DNA from: an uncultured Collinsella sp.
GTDB lineage: Bacteria > Actinomycetota > Coriobacteriia > Coriobacteriales > Coriobacteriaceae
DNA length: 28,732 nucleotides
NCBI GenBank assembly: GCA_900548515.1
Contig: URKU01000017.1
Coordinates: 1 to 28,732, forward strand
Direction: 5' to 3'
Shown: positions 1 to 6,819 of the stretch, piece by piece
Position numbering within the stretch: the stretch's first letter is position 1
Layout: each line of letters starts with the position of its first letter
The notes under the pieces: model-generated
What the model saw: only the letters and a program-made list of their open reading frames with translations
Databases searched by the model: none
Told to the model about the DNA's origin: nothing
Program-made: the position numbers and the translations under genes

Positions 1-32
1 ACTTGTTTGGCTGTCAGCGGAGGCGATTGGCA

Positions 33-770
33 ATGGATAACTATTTGGACTTGATGCGCGCTCGCCGCGAGCAGATTCTGGAACGTTTTTATGCGGCGCT
101 CGATCGCGCGGGCCGTCCCCACGACGCCGCGAGCCTCATTGCCGTGTCCAAGACCGTTGGTGTCGATGAGACCGTTGCCGCCATCCAGGCGGGGTATCGC
201 CATTTTGCCGAGAACCGCCCGCAGGAGCTGGTTCGCAAGCTCACGGGTCTGGCGGAGCATCCGGAGCTGCCCGAGGTGCGCTTCGATATGATCGGCAACC
301 TGCAGACCAATAAGATCAATGCGGTGCTGGGCTCAGCCGAGCTGATTCACTCGGTGGGTTCGCTGCATCTGGCGCAGGCGATCTCGAGCCGTGCTGTTCG
401 CAAGATTGAGGCAGGCGAGCTCGTCGGCCCCCAGCGTGTGCTCATTGAGGTCAATGTGAGTGGTGAGGAGTCGAAGGGAGGCTTTTCACCCGATGAGATT
501 CGCGCCGCCGCGGGTGAGCTTGCAGAACTTGAGGGAATTTGCGTACAGGGGCTTATGACTATGGCGCCCCGGGGGAATAAGGATGTGGCACGCCGCACCT
601 TTGCGGGGCTTCGTGAGCTGAGGGATGAGCTGGAGGCGGCGCATCCCGATTTGAACCTGCCTGAGCTTTCCTGCGGTATGAGCGAGGACTTTGAGTCTGC
701 CCTTGAGGAGGGCTCTACGCTCGTTCGCCTGGGCAGGGTAGTATTTAGCCCGGAGTTTGCAGTAAAATAA
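33..770 (+). CDS. yggS: YggS-family PLP homeostasis protein
   Basis: A cytosolic pyridoxal-phosphate-binding protein of the YggS/PROSC/YlmE family (245 aa). The family has no established catalytic activity; it buffers free PLP and affects amino-acid and keto-acid pools. The PLP-lysine motif IAVSKTVG is present (Lys40), followed by the family block HFAENRPQEL and the C-terminal phosphate-binding block GMSEDFESALEEGSTLVRLG. Length is normal for the family. I chose ATG 33 over the TTG at 3 because CGGAGG (18-23) lies 9 nt upstream and the extra residues are not family-like. It is the first gene of the yggS-sepF-yggT-divIVA row that follows ftsZ in many Gram-positive genomes. Confidence 0.95.
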   Translation: MDNYLDLMRARREQILERFYAALDRAGRPHDAASLIAVSKTVGVDETVAAIQAGYRHFAENRPQELVRKLTGLAEHPELPEVRFDMIGNLQTNKINAVLGSAELIHSVGSLHLAQAISSRAVRKIEAGELVGPQRVLIEVNVSGEESKGGFSPDEIRAAAGELAELEGICVQGLMTMAPRGNKDVARRTFAGLRELRDELEAAHPDLNLPELSCGMSEDFESALEEGSTLVRLGRVVFSPEFAVK

Positions 771-830
771 GGCTCTGAAGTGCGCACTGATTATCGGGGC
801 GCCTGCACTAAACCGCGAGAGGACACAACC

Positions 831-1553
831 ATGGGCTTCCTTGACGAGATTAAAAATAAGATGCACCTGGGCGGCCAGCAGGGTTACGACCAGGGTTATG
901 GCCAGGACGACGACTACGGCTACGATGACGGCTACGACGATGGCTATCAGAACAACGGCTACAGTGGTGCTTCGGGCGAGGGCTTCTACACCCAAGACGA
1001 GCCGAGCAACGGTCTGCTTGGCCAGACGCGCCGCGGTGAAGCTGAGTCGGTTGCCGTGTATACGCGCTCCGGTCAGCTGGTCGGCGATGACTCCCGCCAT
1101 GCCACGACGTATAACCCGCCTTCGCGCTCGCAGGACAGTGTTGCGAGCGGTTATCGTCCTGGTGCCTATGACACGCCGTCGAGCTACGCCGAGAATACCC
1201 GCGCCCGTGCCGCCGCTGCACCCGCGCCTGCACCGAGCGATGCCTCGGCCTATGCGAGCAATATCATCAACGCCACGCCGCAGCTGCCGGCCTATGTCCT
1301 GCGCCCCGAGAGCTATGACGACGTGGAGACCGTGGTGCGCCGCGTTCGCACCAAGCAGCCTGTCGCACTGATTTTTGTGGGCGTACGCACCGAAGTTGCC
1401 AAGCGCGTCTTGGACTTCTCTTACGGCTTTGCCTGCGGTCTGGGTGCCACGGTCAAGGAGGTGGGCGACCGCGTGTTCATGGTGCTGCCCGCCGGTTGCG
1501 AGGTCAAAGATTCCGATCTCAAGAAGCTTCGTGCCGACGGCTACCTTAAGTAA
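831..1553 (+). CDS. sepF: Cell division protein SepF
   Basis: SepF (240 aa) anchors FtsZ filaments to the membrane and shapes the septum. The N-terminus MGFLDEIKNKMHLGG fits the amphipathic membrane-binding helix of SepF. Residues about 16-45 are a linker very rich in Tyr, Gly, Asp and Gln, followed by a polar, Ala/Pro-containing region to about residue 150. The conserved SepF core (about residues 155-240) contains YDDVETVVRRV, PVALIFVGV and the hydrophobic strand RVFMVLPAG. ATG 831 is chosen because GAGAGGA lies 7 nt upstream (817-823) and the protein then begins with the amphipathic helix. The stop at 1551-1553 is in the same frame as yggT, which begins 21 nt later. Confidence 0.95.
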   Translation: MGFLDEIKNKMHLGGQQGYDQGYGQDDDYGYDDGYDDGYQNNGYSGASGEGFYTQDEPSNGLLGQTRRGEAESVAVYTRSGQLVGDDSRHATTYNPPSRSQDSVASGYRPGAYDTPSSYAENTRARAAAAPAPAPSDASAYASNIINATPQLPAYVLRPESYDDVETVVRRVRTKQPVALIFVGVRTEVAKRVLDFSYGFACGLGATVKEVGDRVFMVLPAGCEVKDSDLKKLRADGYLK

Positions 1554-1574
1554 AGACAAGACGAGGAGATTCCC

Positions 1575-1856
1575 ATCAACATCTACACTATCGTCCAGCT
1601 GGTCAACACGCTGTTCAACTTCTATTCCACGCTCATTGTCGTCTACTGCTTTATGACGTGGATTCCCATGAAGCAGGGTGGTTTGCTTCAGGATATTGCC
1701 GCGGTGCTTGATAGCGTGTGCGGTCCGTGGCTCAACCTGTTCCGTCGTTTCATCCCGCCGATGGGCGGTATCGATTTTTCGCCGGTCGTTGCGATTATTG
1801 CGTTGCAGTTGGTGCAGAGGCTGGTTCTGCAGCTTCTTATAGGTATACTCGTGTAG
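1575..1856 (+). CDS. yggT: YggT/YlmG family membrane protein, apparent AUC start
   Basis: A small integral membrane protein (93 aa if started at 1575) of the YggT/YlmG family, which is linked to cell division or envelope function. Two hydrophobic segments are visible (about residues 5-27 and 70-92), and the family motif FMTWIP follows the first. The first ATG in frame (1653) would delete the whole first membrane segment. No ATG, GTG or TTG lies between the in-frame sepF stop (1551) and 1653. GAGGAG at 1563-1568 sits 6 nt before an ATC codon at 1575, giving an N-terminus (M)NIYTIVQLV. I therefore infer an AUC start; a base variant or error at this codon is the alternative. The RBS and reading frame are otherwise intact. 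Confidence 0.85.
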   Translation: MNIYTIVQLVNTLFNFYSTLIVVYCFMTWIPMKQGGLLQDIAAVLDSVCGPWLNLFRRFIPPMGGIDFSPVVAIIALQLVQRLVLQLLIGILV

Positions 1857-1917
1857 AACTGACTTAGTAACTTACGTCGGGCGTGTAGCGCCGAGGCGAT
1901 GAAAAAGGAGACTTGTT

Positions 1918-2592
1918 ATGGCTATTACCCCTGCAGACATCCAGGCTCAGACTTTCTCTGAGGCCAAGCGTGGCTACGATCCTGCCGAGGTCGACGTCTT
2001 CTTGGAGACGCTGTCCTCCGAGGTTGACGCTATGCTCGCTAAGATCGTCGACCTTAAGGGTCGTCTGACTGCTACCGAGCAGCAGCTTGCCGATGCACAG
2101 GCTCAGCTTGCCCAGGCTCAGGATACCGCCGACCAGGCCGTTCCTGCCGCCCCCGTGGCTGCTCCCGCCCCTGACTTCTCCGCTCAGGAGCGCCAGATTT
2201 CCGCCGCCCTGATCGCTGCCCAGCAGACCGCTGAGACCATCGTCAACGATGCCAACGAGAACGCTGAGCGTATCCGCAACGAGGCTGACGCCAAGGCCCG
2301 CGAGGTTATCCGCCAGGCTCTGACCGAAAAGCAGGCCGAGCTCGAGGAGATCGATCGTCTCAAAGCTTCCCGTGAGGAGTTCAAGGCCGAGTATCTCAAG
2401 CTCATCCAGCACTTTATGGACGATGCCCAGAACTCCTTCCCGGCCGATCTGATGGCCTCTACGCCGGTCGGTTCTGCCGCTTCTCCTGCGGTGACTGTTC
2501 CCGCCGAGCCGCTGCCCGTCGCTGACCCGGTTGTCCCCGTGGCCGATCCCTTCGCCCCGATCGACAACTTCGCTGCCGACGACCTGGACTAA
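1918..2592 (+). CDS. divIVA: DivIVA domain protein
   Basis: A DivIVA/Wag31-type polar and septal scaffold protein (224 aa). The N-terminal membrane-curvature domain is clear: ITPADIQAQTFSEAKRGYD, then PAEVDVFLETLSSEVDAM. A Gln/Ala-rich heptad region follows, interrupted by a Pro/Ala linker near residues 77-90. A long charged coiled coil covers about residues 95-175, and the tail (about 180-224) is rich in Pro, Val and Asp. In Actinobacteria the family organises polar growth and division; in Coriobacteriia the exact role is not known to me. AAAGGAG at 1904-1910 lies 7 nt before the ATG. It is last in the division cluster and is followed by a strong terminator. Confidence 0.93.
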   Translation: MAITPADIQAQTFSEAKRGYDPAEVDVFLETLSSEVDAMLAKIVDLKGRLTATEQQLADAQAQLAQAQDTADQAVPAAPVAAPAPDFSAQERQISAALIAAQQTAETIVNDANENAERIRNEADAKAREVIRQALTEKQAELEEIDRLKASREEFKAEYLKLIQHFMDDAQNSFPADLMASTPVGSAASPAVTVPAEPLPVADPVVPVADPFAPIDNFAADDLD

Positions 2593-2618
2593 CATTCGGC
2601 CTACAATTTAGTGCCTCG

Positions 2619-2648
2619 AAAGGACCCGCAGCTTGCGGGTCCTTTTTT
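2619..2648 (+). terminator. Intrinsic terminator after divIVA
   Basis: An 11-bp perfect stem (AAAGGACCCGC with GCGGGTCCTTT, 5-nt loop) runs into a T-tract ending at 2648, 26 nt after the divIVA stop. It closes the yggS-divIVA transcription unit. Confidence 0.9.
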
Positions 2649-2673
2649 ATGACTGTGCAAGGGCGCGCAACAT

Positions 2674-2711
2674 AAAAAACCGAGCCCTGCACATAGTGGC
2701 GCAGAACTCGG
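2674..2711 (-). terminator. Intrinsic terminator of the nitroreductase gene
   Basis: Read on the minus strand, CCGAG-TT-CTGC pairs with GCAG-GG-CTCGG across a small internal loop and is followed by TTTTTT. It lies about 48 nt beyond the nitroreductase stop and faces the divIVA terminator, so the two convergent units are separately terminated. Confidence 0.75.
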
Positions 2712-2758
2712 CGAACCGGTGAGCGGTCAAGGATAGGTTTTAGGGCATGTCCCAAAAT

Positions 2759-3289
2759 CTACTTGAGGAGGAAGTCGGAGAGGGGAATGGTACGGGCCTC
2801 GCGATGCTCGGAATCGGCGATGTGGTCGGCAGGATATCCGCAGACGAGCATGTGATAGGGATAGACGCCCTCGGGCAGGTTGAACTGCTCCTGTGCCACC
2901 TCGGGCTTAAAATGGCATACCCAACACGTTCCCAGGCCCTGCTCGGTGGCCTCCATCATCATCTGATCGCACACTATGGACGTATCGATTTCACTGGAAT
3001 TCATCTGGTCATACGGGCGCACCCAAGCGTCTTCGGTAACGCTACAAATAAGGAAGATGAGCGGAGCGCCAAAGATAGATCCACCACGAGCAAACCGAGG
3101 CTGACAAGCAGCAGCCTTCTCCAGAAGCTCAGGCGTATCCAGCACCATCACACGAGAAGGATGATTATTACAAGCAGAAGGAGCAATCCGCCCAGCCTCA
3201 ACAATGGCATCCACCACAGCCTGCTCCACAGCCCGATCTTCAAACTCACGACAAGAATACCGACCCCGAGCCAGATCCAAATAACTCAC
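2759..3289 (-). CDS. Small nitroreductase-family flavoprotein
   Basis: A nitroreductase-superfamily protein (176 aa), expected to bind FMN and use NAD(P)H; the physiological substrate cannot be told from sequence. Visible family features are the N-terminal FMN-phosphate block RYSCREF, the segment APSACNNHPSRVMVL, the central helix QMMMEATEQGLGTCWVCHF and the C-terminal VCGYPAD block. I chose the GTG at 3289 because GGAGGG lies 7 nt upstream and the core begins at once (SYLDLARGRYSC). A TTG at 3328 in the same frame would add 13 residues and has no RBS. It stands alone, with its own terminator at 2674-2711. Confidence 0.88.
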   Translation of the reverse strand: MSYLDLARGRYSCREFEDRAVEQAVVDAIVEAGRIAPSACNNHPSRVMVLDTPELLEKAAACQPRFARGGSIFGAPLIFLICSVTEDAWVRPYDQMNSSEIDTSIVCDQMMMEATEQGLGTCWVCHFKPEVAQEQFNLPEGVYPYHMLVCGYPADHIADSEHREARTIPLSDFLLK

Positions 3290-3375
3290 AACCAAGCCCT
3301 CCAAATTCAGTGTATCAACCCAAAGCAAAACAAAGGGTACCCAAAGTCCGATCCAGCCAAACGTTTAAGGCGATC

Positions 3376-3453
3376 CCAAAGTTCCCAATCAGGCCCCAAG
3401 GCCCTGCCAACAAAAGCCCCATCGCTTTCAAAGTATCAGCCAAAGTTCCCAAT
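3376..3453. repeat. 14-bp direct repeat in a gene-free stretch
   Basis: CCAAAGTTCCCAAT occurs at 3376-3389 and again at 3440-3453, with a looser relative (CCCAAAGTCCGATCC) near 3340. The stretch 3290-3572 otherwise holds only the long palindrome at 3470-3548. Read on the minus strand it remains open in frame after the DUF47 stop, but the predicted peptide is low-complexity and mirrors the palindrome, so I do not call a gene. Confidence 0.6.
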
Positions 3454-3469
3454 GGTGGTACGTAAGGGA

Positions 3470-3548
3470 GCGGGTCCGACCACTGATAACCTTTTGAACG
3501 ACTCTGCTTGCAGCCGGAGTGAAAAAGGTTATCAGTGGTCGGGCCCGC
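3470..3548. repeat. Long intergenic inverted repeat (26-bp arms)
   Basis: Arms 3470-3495 and 3523-3548 are complementary at 25 of 26 positions, the exception being a possible G-U pair, around a 27-nt loop. The arm contains CGACCACTGATAACCTTTT. Weaker complementarity (ACGTACC blocks) continues outside the arms. It starts 25 nt after the DUF47 stop (minus strand) but has no T-tract on either side, so it is not a classical terminator. Compare the palindrome at 17154-17282, whose arms share a GTTATC/AAAA core. Confidence 0.9.
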
Positions 3549-3572
3549 GACCGGTGGGACACGTACCCCCAA

Positions 3573-4196
3573 TTAACTGTTCTTCATGACAATCGAATCC
3601 ACAACATCGGCCACATTCTCGCAGCAGTCGGCGCAGTACTCCAGGAAGGCGTAGACGTCACGCCAAGCGATGACCTCGAGCGGATCCTTGCCGTTAACGT
3701 GCAGGTTGCGCATGGCGTTGATGTAGAGCTCGTCGGCCTCGGACTCGATGGTGTTGATCTGGATGACCAGCTCGCGCAGCGTTTTGGACTTGCGGTAGTT
3801 GGGAAGCTCGACCATCAGGTCTTTCATGGCGCGGCAGGCGTCAGTCACCTTGTGGGCGATGACGATGGCGTCGGGATGGATGCTCTGAATGTTGGTGAAG
3901 TAGACGCGCTGCACGACGCCCTCAATACGGTCGAGCACGGTGTCGAGCGCGCAGCTCATCAGATCCAGATCCTCGCGCTCGAGCGGGGTGATAAAGGCGG
4001 TGAGCAGGGCGTCTTCGAGCTCGTGGTGCTTCTTGTCTGCCGCATGCTCAATCGCATGCATCTCCTCGAGCATGTCGTGGATCTGCGCGGGATCAAAGTT
4101 CTCAAAAATCTTGATGAGCAACTCTGCGGCCTGGACAGCAAGGTCGGCGCAGGCGACGTAGTTGTCAAAGTAGAACGAATCGGGTTTCTTTGCCAT
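3573..4196 (-). CDS. DUF47 (PhoU-like) Pit accessory protein
   Basis: A cytosolic, all-helical PhoU-like protein of the DUF47 family (207 aa), usually encoded with a PiT phosphate permease and thought to modulate it. Metal-binding-type helix motifs are visible: MHAIEHAADKKHHEL in the first half and INTIESEADELY in the second, the duplicated arrangement expected for PhoU-like folds. ATG 4196 is preceded by AAAGGA at good spacing. It lies 67 nt downstream of pit on the same strand, so a pit-DUF47 operon is likely. No Pho-box-like site was recognised. Confidence 0.92.
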   Translation of the reverse strand: MAKKPDSFYFDNYVACADLAVQAAELLIKIFENFDPAQIHDMLEEMHAIEHAADKKHHELEDALLTAFITPLEREDLDLMSCALDTVLDRIEGVVQRVYFTNIQSIHPDAIVIAHKVTDACRAMKDLMVELPNYRKSKTLRELVIQINTIESEADELYINAMRNLHVNGKDPLEVIAWRDVYAFLEYCADCCENVADVVDSIVMKNS

Positions 4197-4263
4197 GGGT
4201 GGGTCCTTTCGAGGCGAAGACGGGTGGGCGAAGTGTTGCGGTCCAGATGGACGTTCGGTTTGA

Positions 4264-5313
4264 CTAGAGGAACATCATGAACAGCTTGGCCATGACAAAG
4301 CTGATGAGTCCGCAGGCGGGGAAGGTGAAGAACCAGGTGAACATCATGTCCTTGACGACGCCGAAGTTGATGGCCGAAAGGCGCTTGACGGCACCGACAC
4401 CCATAATGGCGCAGGTTTTGATGTGCGTGGAGGACACGGGGATGCCGGTAAGGGTGGCAAGTAGCAGGTTCGCGGCGCCCGCGAGGTCGGCGGAGAAGCC
4501 CTGATACTTCTCGAGCTTAACCATGCTCTGGCCGACGGACTTGATGATGCGCTCGCCGCCCACGCTGGTGCCGATACCCATGGTGGCCGAGCACAGCAGC
4601 ATAATCCAGATGGGGATGCCTGCATCGCCGACGCTCGTCTGGCCGCTGGCAAAGGCCACGCCTAAAAAGAGCACGCCGATGAACTTCTGTCCATCCTGCG
4701 CGCCGTGCATAAAGCTCATGGCCGCAGCGCTCGCGATCTGAGCGTATTTAAAGAAGACATTGGCACGTCGCCTGTTGGCGGCGGCGAAAAGGATCGAGAC
4801 GAGCTTGCACAGGACCCAGCCCATGACAAAGCCCAGGCCGATGGAGAGTGCTAGGCCGTAGATGACCTTCATCCACTCGTGGACGTTGACGCTGCTCGCA
4901 CCGCCGAGGGCGATGGCGGCACCGGTCAGGCCGGCGATAAGGCTGTGGCTTTGCGAGGTGGGGATGCCAAAACGCGACGCTGTGGCGCCGTAGACGACGA
5001 TGGAGAACAGCGCCGCGCATAGGCAGGCGAGCGCCATGGTGCTGTTTCCGCCAAAGTCGACGATATGTGAGATGGTGTTGGCGACGCTCGCGTTAAAGTG
5101 CGTCATGATGAGCACGCCGAGGAAGTTGAATGCGGCGCTCATGAGAATGGCGGCGCGGGCGGGCATGCAACGCGTAGTGACGCAGGTCGCGATGGCGTTG
5201 GGCGCGTCGGTCCATCCATTGACGAAGATGGCGCCCAACGCGAGGATCACGGTGACGGCAAGGACTGGGTTCGACACAATTTGGCCGAGGAAGGTTGAGA
5301 ACGTTACGTCCAT
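4264..5313 (-). CDS. pit: PiT-family inorganic phosphate permease
   Basis: A cation-coupled low-affinity inorganic phosphate transporter of the PiT/PHO-4 family (349 aa, about ten membrane segments). Both inverted-repeat signatures are present. The first half has NGWTDAPNAIAT and GIPTSQSHSLIAGLTG. The second half has FMHGAQDGQKFIGVL and GIPVSSTHIKTCAIMGVG. A cytoplasmic basic loop (AANRRRANVFFK) lies between the halves. Length is at the short end of the bacterial family but no signature is missing. ATG 5313 has a modest GAGAAAG upstream. It is the first gene of the likely pit-DUF47 operon. Confidence 0.94.
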   Translation of the reverse strand: MDVTFSTFLGQIVSNPVLAVTVILALGAIFVNGWTDAPNAIATCVTTRCMPARAAILMSAAFNFLGVLIMTHFNASVANTISHIVDFGGNSTMALACLCAALFSIVVYGATASRFGIPTSQSHSLIAGLTGAAIALGGASSVNVHEWMKVIYGLALSIGLGFVMGWVLCKLVSILFAAANRRRANVFFKYAQIASAAAMSFMHGAQDGQKFIGVLFLGVAFASGQTSVGDAGIPIWIMLLCSATMGIGTSVGGERIIKSVGQSMVKLEKYQGFSADLAGAANLLLATLTGIPVSSTHIKTCAIMGVGAVKRLSAINFGVVKDMMFTWFFTFPACGLISFVMAKLFMMFL

Positions 5314-5444
5314 ATATGGGCTTTCTCGAAGTTTGCAGACGCGTTACAAAAACATGATAAATCGTATCACCTCCTGCGGGTCTCTTTACCGAGTTCTGAT
5401 GGGAGAAGTGAACTTTTTGGCACTAAAATTGAATATTAGCCCTG

Positions 5445-5473
5445 TTGACCGCGGGTGTTCTTTTTGCTAACAC
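5445..5473 (+). promoter_or_regulatory. Candidate promoter, TTGACC-17-TAACAC
   Basis: A near-consensus -35 (TTGACC, 5445-5450) lies 17 nt before TAACAC (5468-5473). It would give a transcript starting near 5480, upstream of the small gene at 5564. It lies in the 250-nt divergent region between pit and that gene; nothing else firm is seen there except the second candidate at 5527-5556. Confidence 0.5.
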
Positions 5474-5526
5474 GCCATGCGGACACGTGCGCGCGCCCCA
5501 ACACCTCAAAACCACAGTCTGTTCGC

Positions 5527-5556
5527 TTTACAATATGCAAACATGCGTTCGATAAT
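5527..5556 (+). promoter_or_regulatory. Second candidate promoter, TTTACA-18-GATAAT
   Basis: TTTACA (5527-5532) and GATAAT (5551-5556) are 18 nt apart. The predicted transcript start (about 5563) coincides with the ATG at 5564, so this promoter would make a leaderless mRNA. Confidence 0.4.
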
Positions 5557-5563
5557 AGGAGGC

Positions 5564-5902
5564 ATGGAATATCGACAGACAGATGGCAAAACTCGACGCG
5601 TGCACAAGCAGTATGTGGACGTTGTGGCTCGCATCCTCGCGGGCGGACAAGTCGTGCCGGTTACCGTCTGCTGGGTCGACGGTCGCTGCTTTACAATTGA
5701 CGAGATTGTCTCGTCCACGGGCTTTGGCTTAACGGTTCACGGTGTTCGTACGGCAACGTATAAGGTTCGTTTTGGCGGGCATGCGACCGAGTTGTATCTG
5801 GAGGACCAGGCGCGCGGACGGCCGGACGGCTCGCAGGCCCACGTGATGCGTTGGTGGGTCTGGGCGTTTGATTGTACGCTTGAGGGCGAGCGTCGTAGGT
5901 AA
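5564..5902 (+). CDS. Small conserved-looking hypothetical protein
   Basis: A 112-aa protein of unknown function. The core pattern VVPVTVCWVDGRCFTIDEI, followed by a strand-rich region and the aromatic end MRWWVWAFD, resembles small beta-rich hypothetical proteins of Firmicutes and Actinobacteria (loosely DUF6504-like), but I cannot name the family. No signal peptide or membrane segment. The start is uncertain. ATG 5564 has AGGAGG only 1 nt upstream, which is too close to act as an RBS; a promoter 7 nt upstream would explain this by leaderless translation. Earlier in-frame starts (5543, 5477) give an unconvincing N-terminus. Confidence 0.65.
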   Translation: MEYRQTDGKTRRVHKQYVDVVARILAGGQVVPVTVCWVDGRCFTIDEIVSSTGFGLTVHGVRTATYKVRFGGHATELYLEDQARGRPDGSQAHVMRWWVWAFDCTLEGERRR

Positions 5903-5986
5903 GGGCGCACGGCGTTCGAGTACAATGGCAGGAATCTTGTCAGCTACTGCGCCGTTATTTGTGGCGCTTTTTGAAAGGACGAACCT

Positions 5987-6682
5987 ATGAACGATATCCA
6001 GGGCTATCAGAACGGCCCCGTCGAGAGCGGTGCAGGCCGCGCCAAGGAGATGTCGCCGCGCGCGTACAATCTCGCCATGTCTGCCCTGATCTTCTTGGGC
6101 TTTTGCGCCATGGGCGCCGGCGCCTACTTTACGAGCACCATGTCGTTTGCGCGCATGATGATGAGCGGCGCCGCCTTGCCGCTGGTCTTTGGCTCGTTTA
6201 TTTTGACCATCGTCGGCATGGTCATGATGTCGGCCGCCGCCAGCAAGCAGTCCGTGGGCCTGTCCCTTGTGGGCTACGTAATCTTTGCGAGTACCTTTGG
6301 CCTGACCGCGTCGTTTGGCCTTGCCAACTACGACCTGCCCACCATCAACACTGCCTTTATCGCCACGGCCGCCATCACCTTTGTCTTTGGCGCCTTGGGC
6401 GTGACGTTCCCCAAGTTTTTCCAGCGCGTATATGGCATCGGTTTTGGCATTCTGCTCGCCACTATTCTGGTTGAGATCGTGCTGATGTTCATGGGCGTCT
6501 CGCAGACCATCACCGACCTGATCGTGATCGTGGTGTTCGCCGGCTTTATTGGCTACGACACCTATGTTGCCACGACGGTGCCGCCTACGCTGCCCAACGC
6601 CGTGCTCATGGCGTCCAATCTGTTCGTGGACATTATCAACGTGTTCCTGCGCATCCTGAACATCCTTGGCCGTCGCGACTAG
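5987..6682 (+). CDS. Bax inhibitor-1/YccA-like membrane protein
   Basis: An integral membrane protein of the BI-1/YccA (UPF0005) family (231 aa). The family has seven membrane segments and includes YccA, which modulates FtsH, and the pH-sensitive calcium leak channel YetJ. Residues 1-24 are a polar cytoplasmic tail, followed by about seven hydrophobic segments. The family C-terminus is clear: VFAGFIGYDTYVA and NLFVDIINVFLRILNILGR, which carry the conserved Asp residues of the last helices. GAAAGGA at 5973-5979 lies 7 nt before the ATG. A TACAAT hexamer at 5921-5926 may be its -10, without a convincing -35. A UUCG-loop terminator follows. Confidence 0.9.
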   Translation: MNDIQGYQNGPVESGAGRAKEMSPRAYNLAMSALIFLGFCAMGAGAYFTSTMSFARMMMSGAALPLVFGSFILTIVGMVMMSAAASKQSVGLSLVGYVIFASTFGLTASFGLANYDLPTINTAFIATAAITFVFGALGVTFPKFFQRVYGIGFGILLATILVEIVLMFMGVSQTITDLIVIVVFAGFIGYDTYVATTVPPTLPNAVLMASNLFVDIINVFLRILNILGRRD

Positions 6683-6725
6683 TGGCGAATTGCGGCGGTG
6701 CTTGCCGTGCGTGTAAATCGATGCG

Positions 6726-6754
6726 AAAGGCGGTCCTTCGGGGCCGTCTTTTTT
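6726..6754 (+). terminator. Intrinsic terminator with C(UUCG)G loop
   Basis: A ten-pair stem (AAGGCGGTCC with GGGCCGTCTT, two G-U pairs) is capped by the very stable UUCG tetraloop and followed by a T-run to 6754. It ends the BI-1 gene. Confidence 0.88.
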
Positions 6755-6819
6755 GTACGCGGCGGGGTATCATGGATGGGAAAAGCCGATAGCGGCAGCG
6801 ACAGGAAAGGTGACCACTT

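Noticed and set aside
3315..3572. 85-codon minus-strand frame in the gap after the DUF47 gene
   Set aside because: It is in frame after the DUF47 stop but mostly translates the palindrome and direct repeats, and has no RBS.
5477..5563. N-terminal extension of the small gene from ATG 5477 or 5543
   Set aside because: The added residues are low-complexity and basic, unlike the structured core, and neither start has an RBS.
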